A stretch of DNA of 53,164 nucleotides, from NCBI GenBank assembly GCA_035650495.1, contig DASRHK010000021.1, forward strand, positions 1 through 53,164, read 5' to 3'. The notes under the pieces are model-generated. The model saw only the letters and a list, made by a program, of their open reading frames with translations, did not search any database and was not told the origin of the DNA. Positions 8,015 to 16,164 of the stretch are shown here, in pieces. The number at the start of each line of letters is the position of its first letter. The first letter of the stretch is position 1. This DNA is from DASRHK01 sp035650495 (GTDB lineage Bacteria > Pseudomonadota > Gammaproteobacteria > Nevskiales > Nevskiaceae). Position numbers and translations under genes: made by a program.

Positions 8015-8782
8015 TCAAGCTCCGTACTTGCGCTCGAGGTAGGCGATGATCTTCGCCGATTCGAACATCTCGACGCCGGTGTTGGGATCGACGAGATACG
8101 GGAACTGCACGCGGCCCGCGCGCTCGAGCAATTTCGTGCGATTGCGGCCTTCGACGGGCGTGCGCCAGATTCTCTCGCGCAGCCACGGCGGCCCCATGTC
8201 GGCCCAGCGCGCCTTGCCGGCGTTGCGCAGCACGTACGGGATCTCGAGCTCGCACAGCACTTCGCGCACGAGTCGCGAGAACGGGCTCGATTCGAAGCTG
8301 TAGAGCTCGAGCGGCTTCGCCGGCGCGTGCGAAGGACGGGCCCGCAATCCACGTACGTTTCCGGGCGCGCGCGCCGCCGTCGCGAGCGACGAGGTCAGGA
8401 CGTGCAGCGCGCGCCGCACTCCTTTCGCCGCGCGTGCCGGGGCTTCGTAGGTGTCGGCGAGGTAGGCGATGATGTCGGCGGACTCGAACATCGCGATGCC
8501 GGTGTTCGGATCGACCAGCAACGGGAACCGCTGCTTGCCGCCGCGGGCCTGCGCTTCGCCGCGGAAGCGTGTGCCCCCGCGCGGGCAGGGATAGATCAGC
8601 GTGTCGAGGTCCATCTCGGTGAGGGCTTCGCGCACCAGGCGGCAGTACGGGCTCGCCTCGTACTCGAACAGCTCGAGCAGTTTCTCGGGCTGGCGCCGCG
8701 CGGGACGGAAGGCGACCGTGCCGCGCCATCCGCGCAGGCTCGAGCCCAGCAAGGACGTGTTGACGTCGATGAATCGACTCAT
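8015..8782 (-). CDS. Double thioredoxin-fold (GST N-terminal-like) protein
   Basis: The 255-residue product is two copies of a GST N-terminal (thioredoxin-fold) domain. The first has LFEYEASPYCRLVREALTE and later FPLLVDPNTGIAMFES; the second has LYSFESSPFSRLVREVLCE and FPYLVDPNTGVEMFES. The repeats are strikingly alike, but the cysteine after the cis-proline-like SP is present only in the first (SPYC) and is serine in the second (SPFS). The all-helical GST C-terminal domain is absent. The start at 8782 has GGGGGA 4 bases upstream. Related two-domain proteins occur in plants and bacteria. A redox or thiol-binding role is inferred; the substrate is unknown. Confidence 0.8.
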   Translation of the reverse strand: MSRFIDVNTSLLGSSLRGWRGTVAFRPARRQPEKLLELFEYEASPYCRLVREALTEMDLDTLIYPCPRGGTRFRGEAQARGGKQRFPLLVDPNTGIAMFESADIIAYLADTYEAPARAAKGVRRALHVLTSSLATAARAPGNVRGLRARPSHAPAKPLELYSFESSPFSRLVREVLCELEIPYVLRNAGKARWADMGPPWLRERIWRTPVEGRNRTKLLERAGRVQFPYLVDPNTGVEMFESAKIIAYLERKYGA

Positions 8783-8876
8783 GAAATCCCCCGGCGGGCC
8801 CAACCGAGCGTGCAGTCTCGCACAGTGCATGCCATCCGGTTCAAACCATAACCGCGTCCGCCTCATCAAATCGGCG

Positions 8877-9473
8877 ATGATGGCCGCTACTGCCTTCGAC
8901 GATGCAATGCTCGCCGCCGTGACCGTGGGCCCAGCCGAGATGGATGCCGAGGCCGCCTTGGTCGCCGCCGCGGCGGCCGGCGACGCCGGCGCCTTCGAGC
9001 AGCTCTATCGCACGCACGCGAGTCGCGTGTATGGACTGTGCGTGCGCCTGGTCAACGGCGATCGCGCGAAGGCCGAGCAGTACGCGCAGGACGCATTCGT
9101 GCGCGCGTGGGAGAACCTGAAGAGCTTCCGCGGCAGCGCGAAATTCTCGACCTGGCTGCATCGGCTCACGGTCAACGTCGTGCTGGGCGAGCATCGGCTG
9201 CTCAAGCGCTGGGTGAGCTTCGAGGACCTGCCGGAGGAATCCGGTCCGCCGGTCGAGCTCACCACGGTGCATCCGCAGGCGCGGGTCGGCGATCGCATGG
9301 ACCTCGAGCGGGCGCTGGCGCGACTGCCCAAGGGTGCGCGCGCGGTGCTGATCCTGCACGATGTGGAAGGCTATCGTCATGAAGAGATCTCGGAGCTGAC
9401 CGGGATCGCGGTCGGCACTTCCAAGGCGCAGCTGCATCGCGCTCGGAAGCTGATGAAGGAGCTGTTGCAATGA
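8877..9473 (+). CDS. ECF-type RNA polymerase sigma factor
   Basis: About 198 residues. Region 2 runs from AFEQLYRTHASRVYGLC through AEQYAQDAFVRAWENL to FSTWLHRLTVN. After a short linker, region 4 has ALARLPKGARAVLILHDVEG and the helix-turn-helix HEEISELTGIAVGTSKAQLH. No region 3 is present, as expected for ECF sigmas. Its stop overlaps the next gene by 4 bases (ATGA), so it is probably co-translated with the membrane anti-sigma-like protein. Start options are ATG 8877, 8880 and 8940, and no clear ribosome site separates them. It probably controls its own operon, including the DUF4097 protein; that is inference. Confidence 0.92.
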   Translation: MMAATAFDDAMLAAVTVGPAEMDAEAALVAAAAAGDAGAFEQLYRTHASRVYGLCVRLVNGDRAKAEQYAQDAFVRAWENLKSFRGSAKFSTWLHRLTVNVVLGEHRLLKRWVSFEDLPEESGPPVELTTVHPQARVGDRMDLERALARLPKGARAVLILHDVEGYRHEEISELTGIAVGTSKAQLHRARKLMKELLQ

Positions 9474-9919
9474 ATGAGCATGATCGGGACGACGAGGCAG
9501 TGCCGGGCCTGCGCGGCTTGCGCATGCACGAGCAGCCGTCGCGCGATCTGTGGCCGGGCATCGCGACGCGCATCGCGTTGAAGCGCAGCCGGAATCGCAA
9601 CGTGTTCCTGGCCGCCGCGGCCTGCACGCTGATCGCAATCAGCGCGATGTTGTCGCTGCGCATGACCGAGGCGCCGGCGCCGACGAAGGCGCCGCTGGTC
9701 GCGCCGCCGGAGCTCGCGGCGATGACGCTGCCGCGCGCCGATCTGCGCGCCAATCGCGCGCTGGTGAAAGCCAACCTGAAGCTGACGCAGAACGCCGAGA
9801 GCGAAGTGCGCAAGGCGCTGCGCCAGTCGCCGGACGATCCGTCGCTCAAGCGACTGCTGGACAGCACGCGCGCCCAGAAGCGCGAGCTGCACGATCTGCT
9901 GCTGGCGGATCGCAACTGA
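9470..9919 (+). CDS. Single-pass membrane protein, probable anti-sigma factor
   Basis: 149 residues. The N-terminal cytoplasmic part contains PSRDLWPGIATRI, a motif commonly seen just before the membrane helix in proteins encoded after ECF sigma genes. One membrane segment follows (about residues 43-64, NVFLAAAACTLIAISAML), then a periplasmic part with a charged helix. No zinc-binding HxxxCxxC is seen, so it is not a classical ZAS anti-sigma. The 4-base overlap with the sigma gene supports the role. I infer that it holds the sigma factor at the membrane until an envelope signal arrives. Confidence 0.7.
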   Translation: MNEHDRDDEAVPGLRGLRMHEQPSRDLWPGIATRIALKRSRNRNVFLAAAACTLIAISAMLSLRMTEAPAPTKAPLVAPPELAAMTLPRADLRANRALVKANLKLTQNAESEVRKALRQSPDDPSLKRLLDSTRAQKRELHDLLLADRN

Positions 9920-9927
9920 GAGATGAC

Positions 9928-10785
9928 ATGAAGCGAGCCCTTTGTTTGCTGTCGATGGCGGCGCTGTCCGCGCCGGCCGTGGCCGACAAGCCGATCGACG
10001 AGACCCGACCGCTCAACGCGGATGCGAAGGTGTCGGTGAGCAACTGCGCGGGCGCGATCCACGTGCAGGCGTGGGACAAGAACAGCCTGTCGCTGACCGG
10101 CCGGCTCGGCGAGGGCGTCGAGAAGCTGGTGATCGACGGCGATCCCTCGAAGCTGCGCATCGAGGTGAAGCTGCCGAAGAACATGCACAACGTCGAGGAG
10201 ACTGTGCTGCAGCTGCGCGTGCCCGCCGGCGTTGCCCTCGATCTCGAAAGCGTCAGCGCCGACGTCGCGGTGCAAGGCACCAAGGGCGCTGTCCGGGCGA
10301 ACACCGTGAGCGGCGACCTCAACCTTCAGGTCGACGCGCCGAAGGTGATCGCGCAGAGCGTGAGCGGCGACCTGCATCTCGAAGGCAAGAGCCGCGACAC
10401 GCAGGTCAAGACCGTCAGCGGCGACGTCAGCGTGCGCGGCAGCGAAGGGGAGCTGGTCGGCGAGACCGTGTCCGGCAACCTGAACGTCGAAGCGGGCTCG
10501 CTCAGCAAGCTGTGGCTGAAGTCGGTGTCGGGCGATTTCAACGTCCGCTCCGCGCTCACCGATTCCGGGCGCGCGAATCTCGAAACGCTCTCGGGCGAAG
10601 TCGATCTCGCGCTGCCGGCGTCGACGAACGCGGCGGTGGACCTGTCGAGCTTCAGCGGGGAGCTCGATTCCGATCTCGGGTCGATTCCCGAGGACACTCA
10701 TAAGGCAACGCTGAAGCTGGGAAACGGTGCCGGGGTGATCAGCGTGCACTCGTTCAGCGGCGATATTTCGCTGAAGAAGAAGTAG
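9928..10785 (+). CDS. Secreted DUF4097-type beta-solenoid protein
   Basis: 285 residues with a signal peptide (MKRALCLLSMAALSAPAVA). The mature part is a chain of short strands with the repeating turn VSGD/VSGN/LSGE/FSGE about every 20-25 residues: eight such turns are visible between residues 120 and 285. This is typical of DUF4097, a right-handed beta-solenoid. It follows the anti-sigma gene by 8 bases and ends with FSGDISLKKK. It could be a periplasmic sensor or scaffold serving the sigma/anti-sigma pair. No catalytic motif is seen. Confidence 0.8.
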   Translation: MKRALCLLSMAALSAPAVADKPIDETRPLNADAKVSVSNCAGAIHVQAWDKNSLSLTGRLGEGVEKLVIDGDPSKLRIEVKLPKNMHNVEETVLQLRVPAGVALDLESVSADVAVQGTKGAVRANTVSGDLNLQVDAPKVIAQSVSGDLHLEGKSRDTQVKTVSGDVSVRGSEGELVGETVSGNLNVEAGSLSKLWLKSVSGDFNVRSALTDSGRANLETLSGEVDLALPASTNAAVDLSSFSGELDSDLGSIPEDTHKATLKLGNGAGVISVHSFSGDISLKKK

Positions 10786-10850
10786 CGGCTTCGATCGGCG
10801 CGTTCGAGCCGCGCACAAAGCGCGCGCTCAACGCGCCATCCGTTGTATCT

Positions 10851-10880
10851 GGATAGGCTGACGCGTTGCGCAGCCTATCC
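10851..10880. terminator. Bidirectional hairpin between convergent genes
   Basis: GGATAGGCTG and CAGCCTATCC form a perfect 10-bp stem, extended by CGC/GCG around a small loop with one bulged A. It lies between the DUF4097 gene and purH, which converge. There is no long T tract, so it may act with Rho or only protect 3' ends. Confidence 0.6.
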
Positions 10881-10882
10881 CC

Positions 10883-12439
10883 TTAATGCCGGAAGTGACG
10901 GATGCCGGTGAACACCATCGCCATGCCGTGCTCGTCGGCGGCGGCGATGACTTCCTGATCGCGCATCGATCCGCCGGGCTGGATCACGGCAGTGACACCG
11001 GCTTGCGCGGCGGCGTCGATGCCGTCGCGGAACGGGAAGAAGGCGTCTGACGCCATCACCGACCCGATCACCTCGAGCTTCTCGTCGGCGGCCTTGATGC
11101 CGGCGATGCGCGCCGAGTAGACGCGGCTCATCTGGCCGGCGCCGACGCCGATGGTGTGGCGGTTGCGCGCATAGACGATCGCATTGGACTTCACGTACTT
11201 CGCGACTTTCCACGCGAACAGCAGATCGTTGAGCTCGGACTGTGTCGGCGGGCGACGCGAGACGGTCTTCAGCTCGGCGAGCGTCACCATCGCGGTGTCG
11301 AGATCCTGCACGAGGAGTCCTCCCGCGACGCGCTTGAAGTCGAACGAGGCCGCGCGCTGGGCGGGCCACTGCCCGCATTCCATGAGGCGCACGTTGGTTT
11401 TCGCGGCGACGGCCTTGCGTGCGGCTTCGGACACGGTCGGCGCGATGATCACTTCGACGAACTGGCGGTCGACGATCGTCTTGGCGGTATCGCCGTCGAG
11501 CTCACGATTGAAGGCGATGATGCCGCCGAACGCCGAGGTCGGATCGGTCCGGTAAGCAGCCTCGTAGGCGTTGCCGATGTCGTCTGCGATGGCGACGCCG
11601 CACGGGTTGGCGTGCTTGACGATCACGCAGGCCGGTTCCGTGAACGCTTTCACGCATTCGAGCGCGGCGTCGGCGTCGGCGATGTTGTTGTAGGAGAGCG
11701 CTTTGCCCTGCAGCTGATGCGCTGCGGCGATGGTGCCGGCTTCGGCGTTGGCTTCCGTGTAGAAGGCGGCGCGCTGATGCGGGTTCTCGCCGTAGCGCAT
11801 TTCCTGGAGCTTCAGGAACTGCGGCGTGAACACGCCGGGAAACGGCGCGCGCTTGCCTTCGGCGTCGAGGCTCGACAGGTACGCCGCGACCATGCCGTCG
11901 TAGCGCGCGGTGTGCGCGAACACTTTCATCGCCAGCCGCGCCTTGGTCGACGGCGAAACGCCGCCGCCGTCGAGCTCGCCGAGCACGCCCGCGTAATCCG
12001 CTGGATCGACCAGCACCGCGACGTGCGCGTGATTCTTCGCGGCGGCGCGCAGCATCGCCGGGCCGCCGATGTCGATGTTCTCGATCGCGTCCTCGTGCGT
12101 GAAGCCGGGCTTCGCGATGGTCTGCTCGAACGGATAGAGGTTGACGACGAGCAGCGCGATCGGCGCGATGCCGTGCTCCTGCATCACCGCGTCATCGGTG
12201 CCGATGCGGCCCAGCAAGCCGCCGTGGATTTTCGGGTGCAGGGTCTTGACCCGTCCGTCCATGATCTCGGGAAAGCCCGTGATCTCCGACACTTCGCGCG
12301 CGGAGATGCCGGACTGCTTCAACAGCTTGAAGGTGCCGCCGGTGGAGAGGATCTCGAAGCCGCGCGTGGCGAGCTCGCGAGCGAAATCGACGATGCCGGT
12401 CTTGTCGGAGACCGAGACGAGCGCGCGGCGCGGCGTCAT
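10883..12439 (-). CDS. purH: Bifunctional AICAR transformylase / IMP cyclohydrolase
   Basis: 518 residues, the normal PurH length. The N-terminal IMP cyclohydrolase (MGS-like) domain begins RRALVSVSDKTGIVDFAREL and contains EILSTGGT and GRVKTLHPKIHGG. The C-terminal transformylase domain shows VIVKHANPCGVA and TSAFGGIIAFN, with the catalytic Lys-His pair in the former, and ends near GVTAVIQPGGSMRDQEV. It catalyses the last two steps of purine synthesis to IMP. Its ATG overlaps the fis stop by 4 bases (ATGA). The fis-purH pair is common in beta- and gammaproteobacteria. It is the last gene of the minus-strand cluster and is followed by the hairpin at 10851-10880. Confidence 0.96.
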   Translation of the reverse strand: MTPRRALVSVSDKTGIVDFARELATRGFEILSTGGTFKLLKQSGISAREVSEITGFPEIMDGRVKTLHPKIHGGLLGRIGTDDAVMQEHGIAPIALLVVNLYPFEQTIAKPGFTHEDAIENIDIGGPAMLRAAAKNHAHVAVLVDPADYAGVLGELDGGGVSPSTKARLAMKVFAHTARYDGMVAAYLSSLDAEGKRAPFPGVFTPQFLKLQEMRYGENPHQRAAFYTEANAEAGTIAAAHQLQGKALSYNNIADADAALECVKAFTEPACVIVKHANPCGVAIADDIGNAYEAAYRTDPTSAFGGIIAFNRELDGDTAKTIVDRQFVEVIIAPTVSEAARKAVAAKTNVRLMECGQWPAQRAASFDFKRVAGGLLVQDLDTAMVTLAELKTVSRRPPTQSELNDLLFAWKVAKYVKSNAIVYARNRHTIGVGAGQMSRVYSARIAGIKAADEKLEVIGSVMASDAFFPFRDGIDAAAQAGVTAVIQPGGSMRDQEVIAAADEHGMAMVFTGIRHFRH

Positions 12440-12702
12440 TGCGGCGCGCGCGCTTTGATTCCGTGCTGACGCAGCTTCTTGCGCAGCGTTGCGCGATTGA
12501 GGCCGAGCATGTCGGCGGCCCGCGACTGATTGCCCCTGCAGTAGACGAGCGTCGCGCGCAATAGCGGCGGCTCGATCTGATGCAGGATCAGATCGTAGAG
12601 CTTGCTCGGCGCATGACCATTGAGCGCCTTGAAGTACGTATCCAGACTGTCGGCGACGTGATGGCTGAGCGGCCGGCTGTCGCTCGTCTTTTGCGCGGAC
12701 AT
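12436..12702 (-). CDS. fis: Fis-family DNA-binding protein
   Basis: 88 residues. The C-terminal helix-turn-helix QSRAADMLGLNRATLRKKLR is nearly the Fis consensus, preceded by the dimer helices (LYDLILHQIEPPLLRATL). Fis bends DNA and modulates transcription and chromosome structure. The start at 12702 (MSAQKTSD) is preferred over the longer open frame because family members begin about here; AAGGGA lies directly upstream and GAGG 11 bases upstream. It couples to purH through an ATGA overlap. The 114-base gap to prmA contains an AT-rich run (near 12830) that could hold a promoter. Confidence 0.92.
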   Translation of the reverse strand: MSAQKTSDSRPLSHHVADSLDTYFKALNGHAPSKLYDLILHQIEPPLLRATLVYCRGNQSRAADMLGLNRATLRKKLRQHGIKARAPQ

Positions 12703-12816
12703 TCCCTTGTTAGCCTCGACCCGTTGGCGCTTCTCCCCCAGAAACGAGAGCGCTCTCATCGAAAGGGGCGGCAATCATACTCCCAAGAAAGCGGCTTGCA
12801 AAAGCGTCGATCGTGA

Positions 12817-14169
12817 CTATTGCGATGAAAAAAATTTTTCGGAGAACTTGACTTGATGTTGCGCGAGTGTTCTTCCGATGAAATCGCGCCACGTCGCATT
12901 CGGACGCCAGATGCGAAGCAAATCGCGCGCCGCGATTTCCGGCGCGATTTTTTCCACGAGCACGCGGCGCAGGAACACGAACGCGGAGACGCGCTTGTTC
13001 ATCGCGCAGTGCACCAGCACGCGGCGATCGCGCAGCACTTCCATGCGGTCGAAGAATTTCTGCAGGTCGTCCGCAGTCGGCGCATCCCACTTCACGCCGA
13101 TGTGCGTGTACTCCATGCGCGCCGCGCGGACGCGATCGGCTTCGTCGGCCATCCAGTTCGAGGACGTCGGCATCGCGAGATTGATGACGGCCTCGACGCC
13201 GTCGCGAGCGAGCGCATCGAAGTGCTCCGCCTGCGGCTGTCCGGCGGTGCGCAGCTTCGGCGTGATGGAAAGATCGTTGATGATGGCCGGCGTGCGGCAC
13301 GTCCCGTGGAGCAGCGCCCAGCCATCCTTCAGCCGCGGCGTATCGAAGTCGATCCATTTTTCGTAAGCGGCGCGCACGTCTGCGGCCTGGGCTTCGAGTA
13401 ATCCCGCAAGCGCGATGCGTCCGCCGCGCTTCAGGCTCGAAGCGAGCACCGGTGCGAGCGCGATCAGGGGATTCGCCAGGATGTTGGCGACGACGACGTC
13501 GGCGGGAAACGGGACGAAGTCTTCGACCATCACGCAAGCGAGCCGATCTCCGACGCCGTTCACTTCCGCGTTCTGCTTCGTTGCAGTGAGCGCTTGTGGA
13601 TCGATGTCCGTGCCGACGGCGCGCTCCGCGCCGAGCTTCAGCGCGGCGATGGCGAGGATGCCGGAGCCGCAGCCGTAATCCACAACCTTTGCGCCGGTCA
13701 ACGCTTGCGAGGCGAGCCACCCGAGGCACAGCGCCGTCGACGGATGCGTCCCGGTGCCGAACGCGAGCCCCGGATCGAGCTTGATGACGATCGCTTGCGG
13801 ATCCCTGATCTCCTGCGCGCGCTCGACGGGCACGACCCAGAGATGCTCGCCGAACCTCACCGGCGGACAGTCCTTGAGCCAGACGCGGATCCATTCGCGG
13901 TCTTCGACCAGCTCGGTTTGCGTCTGCAGCGCCGCGCCTTCGGGAAGGATGTCGCGCAGCGTCGCGAGGAGAGGTGCGAGGTCGGTTCCTTCGTTGAACA
14001 AGCCGATCGTGACCGTATTGCGCCAGAGGGGTGTCGCTCCCGGCGCGGGTTCAAGCACGGGATCATCGACCGCATCGACCATCGTCACCGCGCTCGCGCC
14101 GTGCGCGAGCAGCAGTTCTTCAGCGAACTCGGGGTGAGCTGTGTGAACGCGGAGCTGAAGCCAAGCCAT
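12817..14169 (-). CDS. prmA: PrmA ribosomal protein L11 methyltransferase fused to a tyrosine-phosphatase-like domain
   Basis: 450 residues against about 290-300 for ordinary PrmA. Residues 1 to about 290 are PrmA: N-terminal L11-recognition domain, a SAM site DYGCGSGILAIAALKLGA near 165, and NILANPLI near 226. It trimethylates ribosomal protein L11. From about residue 295 the same frame continues into a dual-specificity-phosphatase-like domain: INDLSITPKLRTAGQPQ, then GVEAVINLAMPTSSNW, then VLVHCAMNKRVSAFVFLRR with the cysteine/arginine loop near 386. That loop has four, not five, residues between Cys and Arg, as in a bacterial phosphatase-like family that is normally a separate small protein. 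The linker is only about five residues with no internal start codon near it. A structured repeat lies directly upstream of the start. Confidence 0.88.
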   Translation of the reverse strand: MAWLQLRVHTAHPEFAEELLLAHGASAVTMVDAVDDPVLEPAPGATPLWRNTVTIGLFNEGTDLAPLLATLRDILPEGAALQTQTELVEDREWIRVWLKDCPPVRFGEHLWVVPVERAQEIRDPQAIVIKLDPGLAFGTGTHPSTALCLGWLASQALTGAKVVDYGCGSGILAIAALKLGAERAVGTDIDPQALTATKQNAEVNGVGDRLACVMVEDFVPFPADVVVANILANPLIALAPVLASSLKRGGRIALAGLLEAQAADVRAAYEKWIDFDTPRLKDGWALLHGTCRTPAIINDLSITPKLRTAGQPQAEHFDALARDGVEAVINLAMPTSSNWMADEADRVRAARMEYTHIGVKWDAPTADDLQKFFDRMEVLRDRRVLVHCAMNKRVSAFVFLRRVLVEKIAPEIAARDLLRIWRPNATWRDFIGRTLAQHQVKFSEKFFSSQ

Positions 14170-14172
14170 GTT

Positions 14173-14268
14173 CGACGATCAGGTTCGACGAGGGCGTATG
14201 CGGCCAGGGACGGCCGCATCCGAGCTGAACGGAGCTTTTAAGGCGTCCCTCGGCGGACCTGATCGTCG
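14173..14268 (+). repeat. Structured repeat, copy A (TwoAYGGAY-like)
   Basis: Bounded by a perfect 12-bp inverted repeat (CGACGATCAGGT / ACCTGATCGTCG). Inside are a second stem (GAGGG 14190-14194 / CCCTC 14247-14251) and a perfect hairpin ATGCGGCC-AGGGAC-GGCCGCAT at 14198-14219, then GAGCT...AGCTTTTAAGGCGTCCC. It shares order and core sequence with copies B and C, which lie in the opposite orientation. It fills most of the accC-prmA gap and ends 4 bases upstream of the prmA start, so it could terminate, attenuate or process the transcript. See copies B and C. Confidence 0.75.
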
Positions 14269-14297
14269 GACAGGGCGCGCCGATCTTCGAGCGCCGA

Positions 14298-15650
14298 TCA
14301 TTTCTCCCGCGCCAGCATTTCCGCGAGATAGTGAATGTGATGCTGCGCCTTGCGGAAGCCCTCGTCGCCCATGATCCGGCGCTGCAGCGGGATGTTGGTC
14401 TGGATGCCGTCGACGATCATCTCGGTCAGCGCCGTCTGCATGCGCGCGATCGCCGACCGACGCGTCGCGCCGTGCGCGATCAGCTTGCCGATCATCGAGT
14501 CGTAATTCGGCGGCACGCGATAGCCCGAATAGATGTGCGAGTCGAGCCGGATGCCCGGGCCGCCCGCCGGGTGATATTTCTTGATCTCGCCGGGCGAAGG
14601 CGTGAAGCGCTCCGGATCCTCGGCGTTGATTCGGCACTCGATCGCGTGGCCGCGCAGGCGGATGTTCTTCTGCTTGAGCTTGAGCTCATGGCCTTCCGCG
14701 ATGCGGATCTGCTCCTTCACCAGATCGACGCCGGTGACCATCTCGGTGACCGGGTGCTCGACCTGGATGCGCGTGTTCATCTCGATGAAGTAGAACTGAT
14801 CGTTCTCGTAGAGGAACTCCATGGTGCCCGCGCCGCGATAGCCGATGCGCTTGCACGCCTCGACGCAGAGCGCGCCGACTTCCGCGCGCTGTTCCTTGCT
14901 GATGCCGGGCGCGGGCGACTCCTCGACGACCTTCTGGTTGCGCCGCTGCATCGAGCAGTCGCGCTCGCCGAGGTGGATCACGTTGCCGTGACTGTCGGCG
15001 AGGACCTGGATCTCGATGTGGCGGGGCGTCTCGAGATATTTCTCGAGGAACACCGTGCCGTCCTTGAATGCATTGACGGCTTCGGTGCGCGCAACGTCGA
15101 TCTTGCCGATCAGCTCCTCTTCGCTGCGCACGACCTGCATGCCGCGGCCGCCGCCGCCCGCCGCCGCCTTGATCAGCACCGGATAGCCGACCTTGCGCGC
15201 GATCGCTTTGCACTCGTTCTCGTCCTCGGGCAGCGCGCCGTCGGAGCCGGGCACGCACGGCACGCCGGCCTTGATCATCTCCGCCTTCGCGCTGGTCTTG
15301 CCGCCCATGAGCCGGATCGTCTCCGAGCGCGGCCCGATGAAGATGAAGCCGGATTTCTCGACGCTCTCGGCGAAGTCCGCGTTCTCGGACAGGAAGCCGT
15401 AGCCGGGATGGATCGCGTCGGACTGGGTGACCTCCGCCGCGGAAATGATCGCCGCCATGTTGAGGTACGAGCCCGACGCCGGCGGCGGCCCGATGCAGAC
15501 CGACTCGTCCGCCATCAGCACATGCTTGAGATCACGGTCGGCGCTCGAGTGCACCGCGACGGTCTTGATGCCGAGCTCGCGGCACGTGCGCAGGATGCGC
15601 AGCGCGATTTCGCCGCGATTCGCGATCAGGACTTTCTTGATCTGGTGCAC
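14298..15650 (-). CDS. accC: Biotin carboxylase subunit of acetyl-CoA carboxylase
   Basis: 450 residues, the normal AccC length. It begins MHQIKKVLIANRGEIALRI (biotin carboxylase N-terminal domain). The ATP-grasp domain has the glycine loop KAAAGGGGRGMQVV and the signature FIEMNTRIQVEHPVTEMV with the catalytic residues. The C-terminal domain has RINAEDPERFTPSPG. It carboxylates biotin on AccB using ATP and bicarbonate, for fatty-acid synthesis. It sits 6 bases after accB. The carboxyltransferase genes accA and accD are not in the window, as is usual. Confidence 0.97.
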   Translation of the reverse strand: MHQIKKVLIANRGEIALRILRTCRELGIKTVAVHSSADRDLKHVLMADESVCIGPPPASGSYLNMAAIISAAEVTQSDAIHPGYGFLSENADFAESVEKSGFIFIGPRSETIRLMGGKTSAKAEMIKAGVPCVPGSDGALPEDENECKAIARKVGYPVLIKAAAGGGGRGMQVVRSEEELIGKIDVARTEAVNAFKDGTVFLEKYLETPRHIEIQVLADSHGNVIHLGERDCSMQRRNQKVVEESPAPGISKEQRAEVGALCVEACKRIGYRGAGTMEFLYENDQFYFIEMNTRIQVEHPVTEMVTGVDLVKEQIRIAEGHELKLKQKNIRLRGHAIECRINAEDPERFTPSPGEIKKYHPAGGPGIRLDSHIYSGYRVPPNYDSMIGKLIAHGATRRSAIARMQTALTEMIVDGIQTNIPLQRRIMGDEGFRKAQHHIHYLAEMLAREK

Positions 15651-15656
15651 GCGGCG

Positions 15657-16130
15657 TTATTCGATGGCGAAGAGAGGCTGGTCGAACTCCACCGGCTGGC
15701 CGTTCTCGACCAGGATCTCGGCGACGACGCCGTTCCGGTCGGCCTCGATCTGGTTCAGCATCTTCATCGCTTCGATGATGCACAGCGTCTGGCCCTGCTT
15801 CACCGTCTGGCCGACCTCGACGAACGGCTTGGCGCCGGGCGAGGGCGAGCGATAGAACGTGCCGACCATCGGCGCGCGCACGAAATGCTTCTTCGCGGCA
15901 GCAGCGGCGGGCGCCACCACTTTCTCCGTCGGCGCGACCGTCGCCGGAGCCGACGACAGCGCCGCAGCGGGCGGCGGCATCGACGGCGGCATCGCGATGA
16001 ATTGCGGCAGCGTCGCATTCGGCGATTGGCGCGTGATGCGCACCGATTCCTCACCTTCCTTCACCTCGAGCTCGGAGATGCCCGACTGCTCGACGAGATC
16101 GATGAGGGTCTTGATCTTCCTTAAGTCCAT
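15657..16130 (-). CDS. accB: Biotin carboxyl carrier protein
   Basis: 157 residues. The N-terminal region begins MDLRKIKTLIDLVEQSGISE. A Pro/Ala-rich linker (about residues 45-80) joins it to the C-terminal biotinyl domain, where the lysine of EAMKMLNQIEAD is biotinylated. The family 'thumb' follows APMVGTFYRSPSPGAKPFVE. It carries CO2 between AccC and the carboxyltransferase. A strong GGAGGAG lies just before the ATG. The aroQ-accB-accC order is typical of beta- and gammaproteobacteria. Confidence 0.97.
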   Translation of the reverse strand: MDLRKIKTLIDLVEQSGISELEVKEGEESVRITRQSPNATLPQFIAMPPSMPPPAAALSSAPATVAPTEKVVAPAAAAAKKHFVRAPMVGTFYRSPSPGAKPFVEVGQTVKQGQTLCIIEAMKMLNQIEADRNGVVAEILVENGQPVEFDQPLFAIE

Positions 16131-16164
16131 CGCTCCTCCAGTTCTGGTTCCGCTCGCGAGCGCT

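Noticed and set aside
13261..13320. PrmA/phosphatase junction as a sequencing frameshift
   Set aside because: Both domains are complete in the same frame and no start codon for a separate phosphatase gene lies near the junction in any frame, so a true fusion is simpler. It is not fully excluded without reads.
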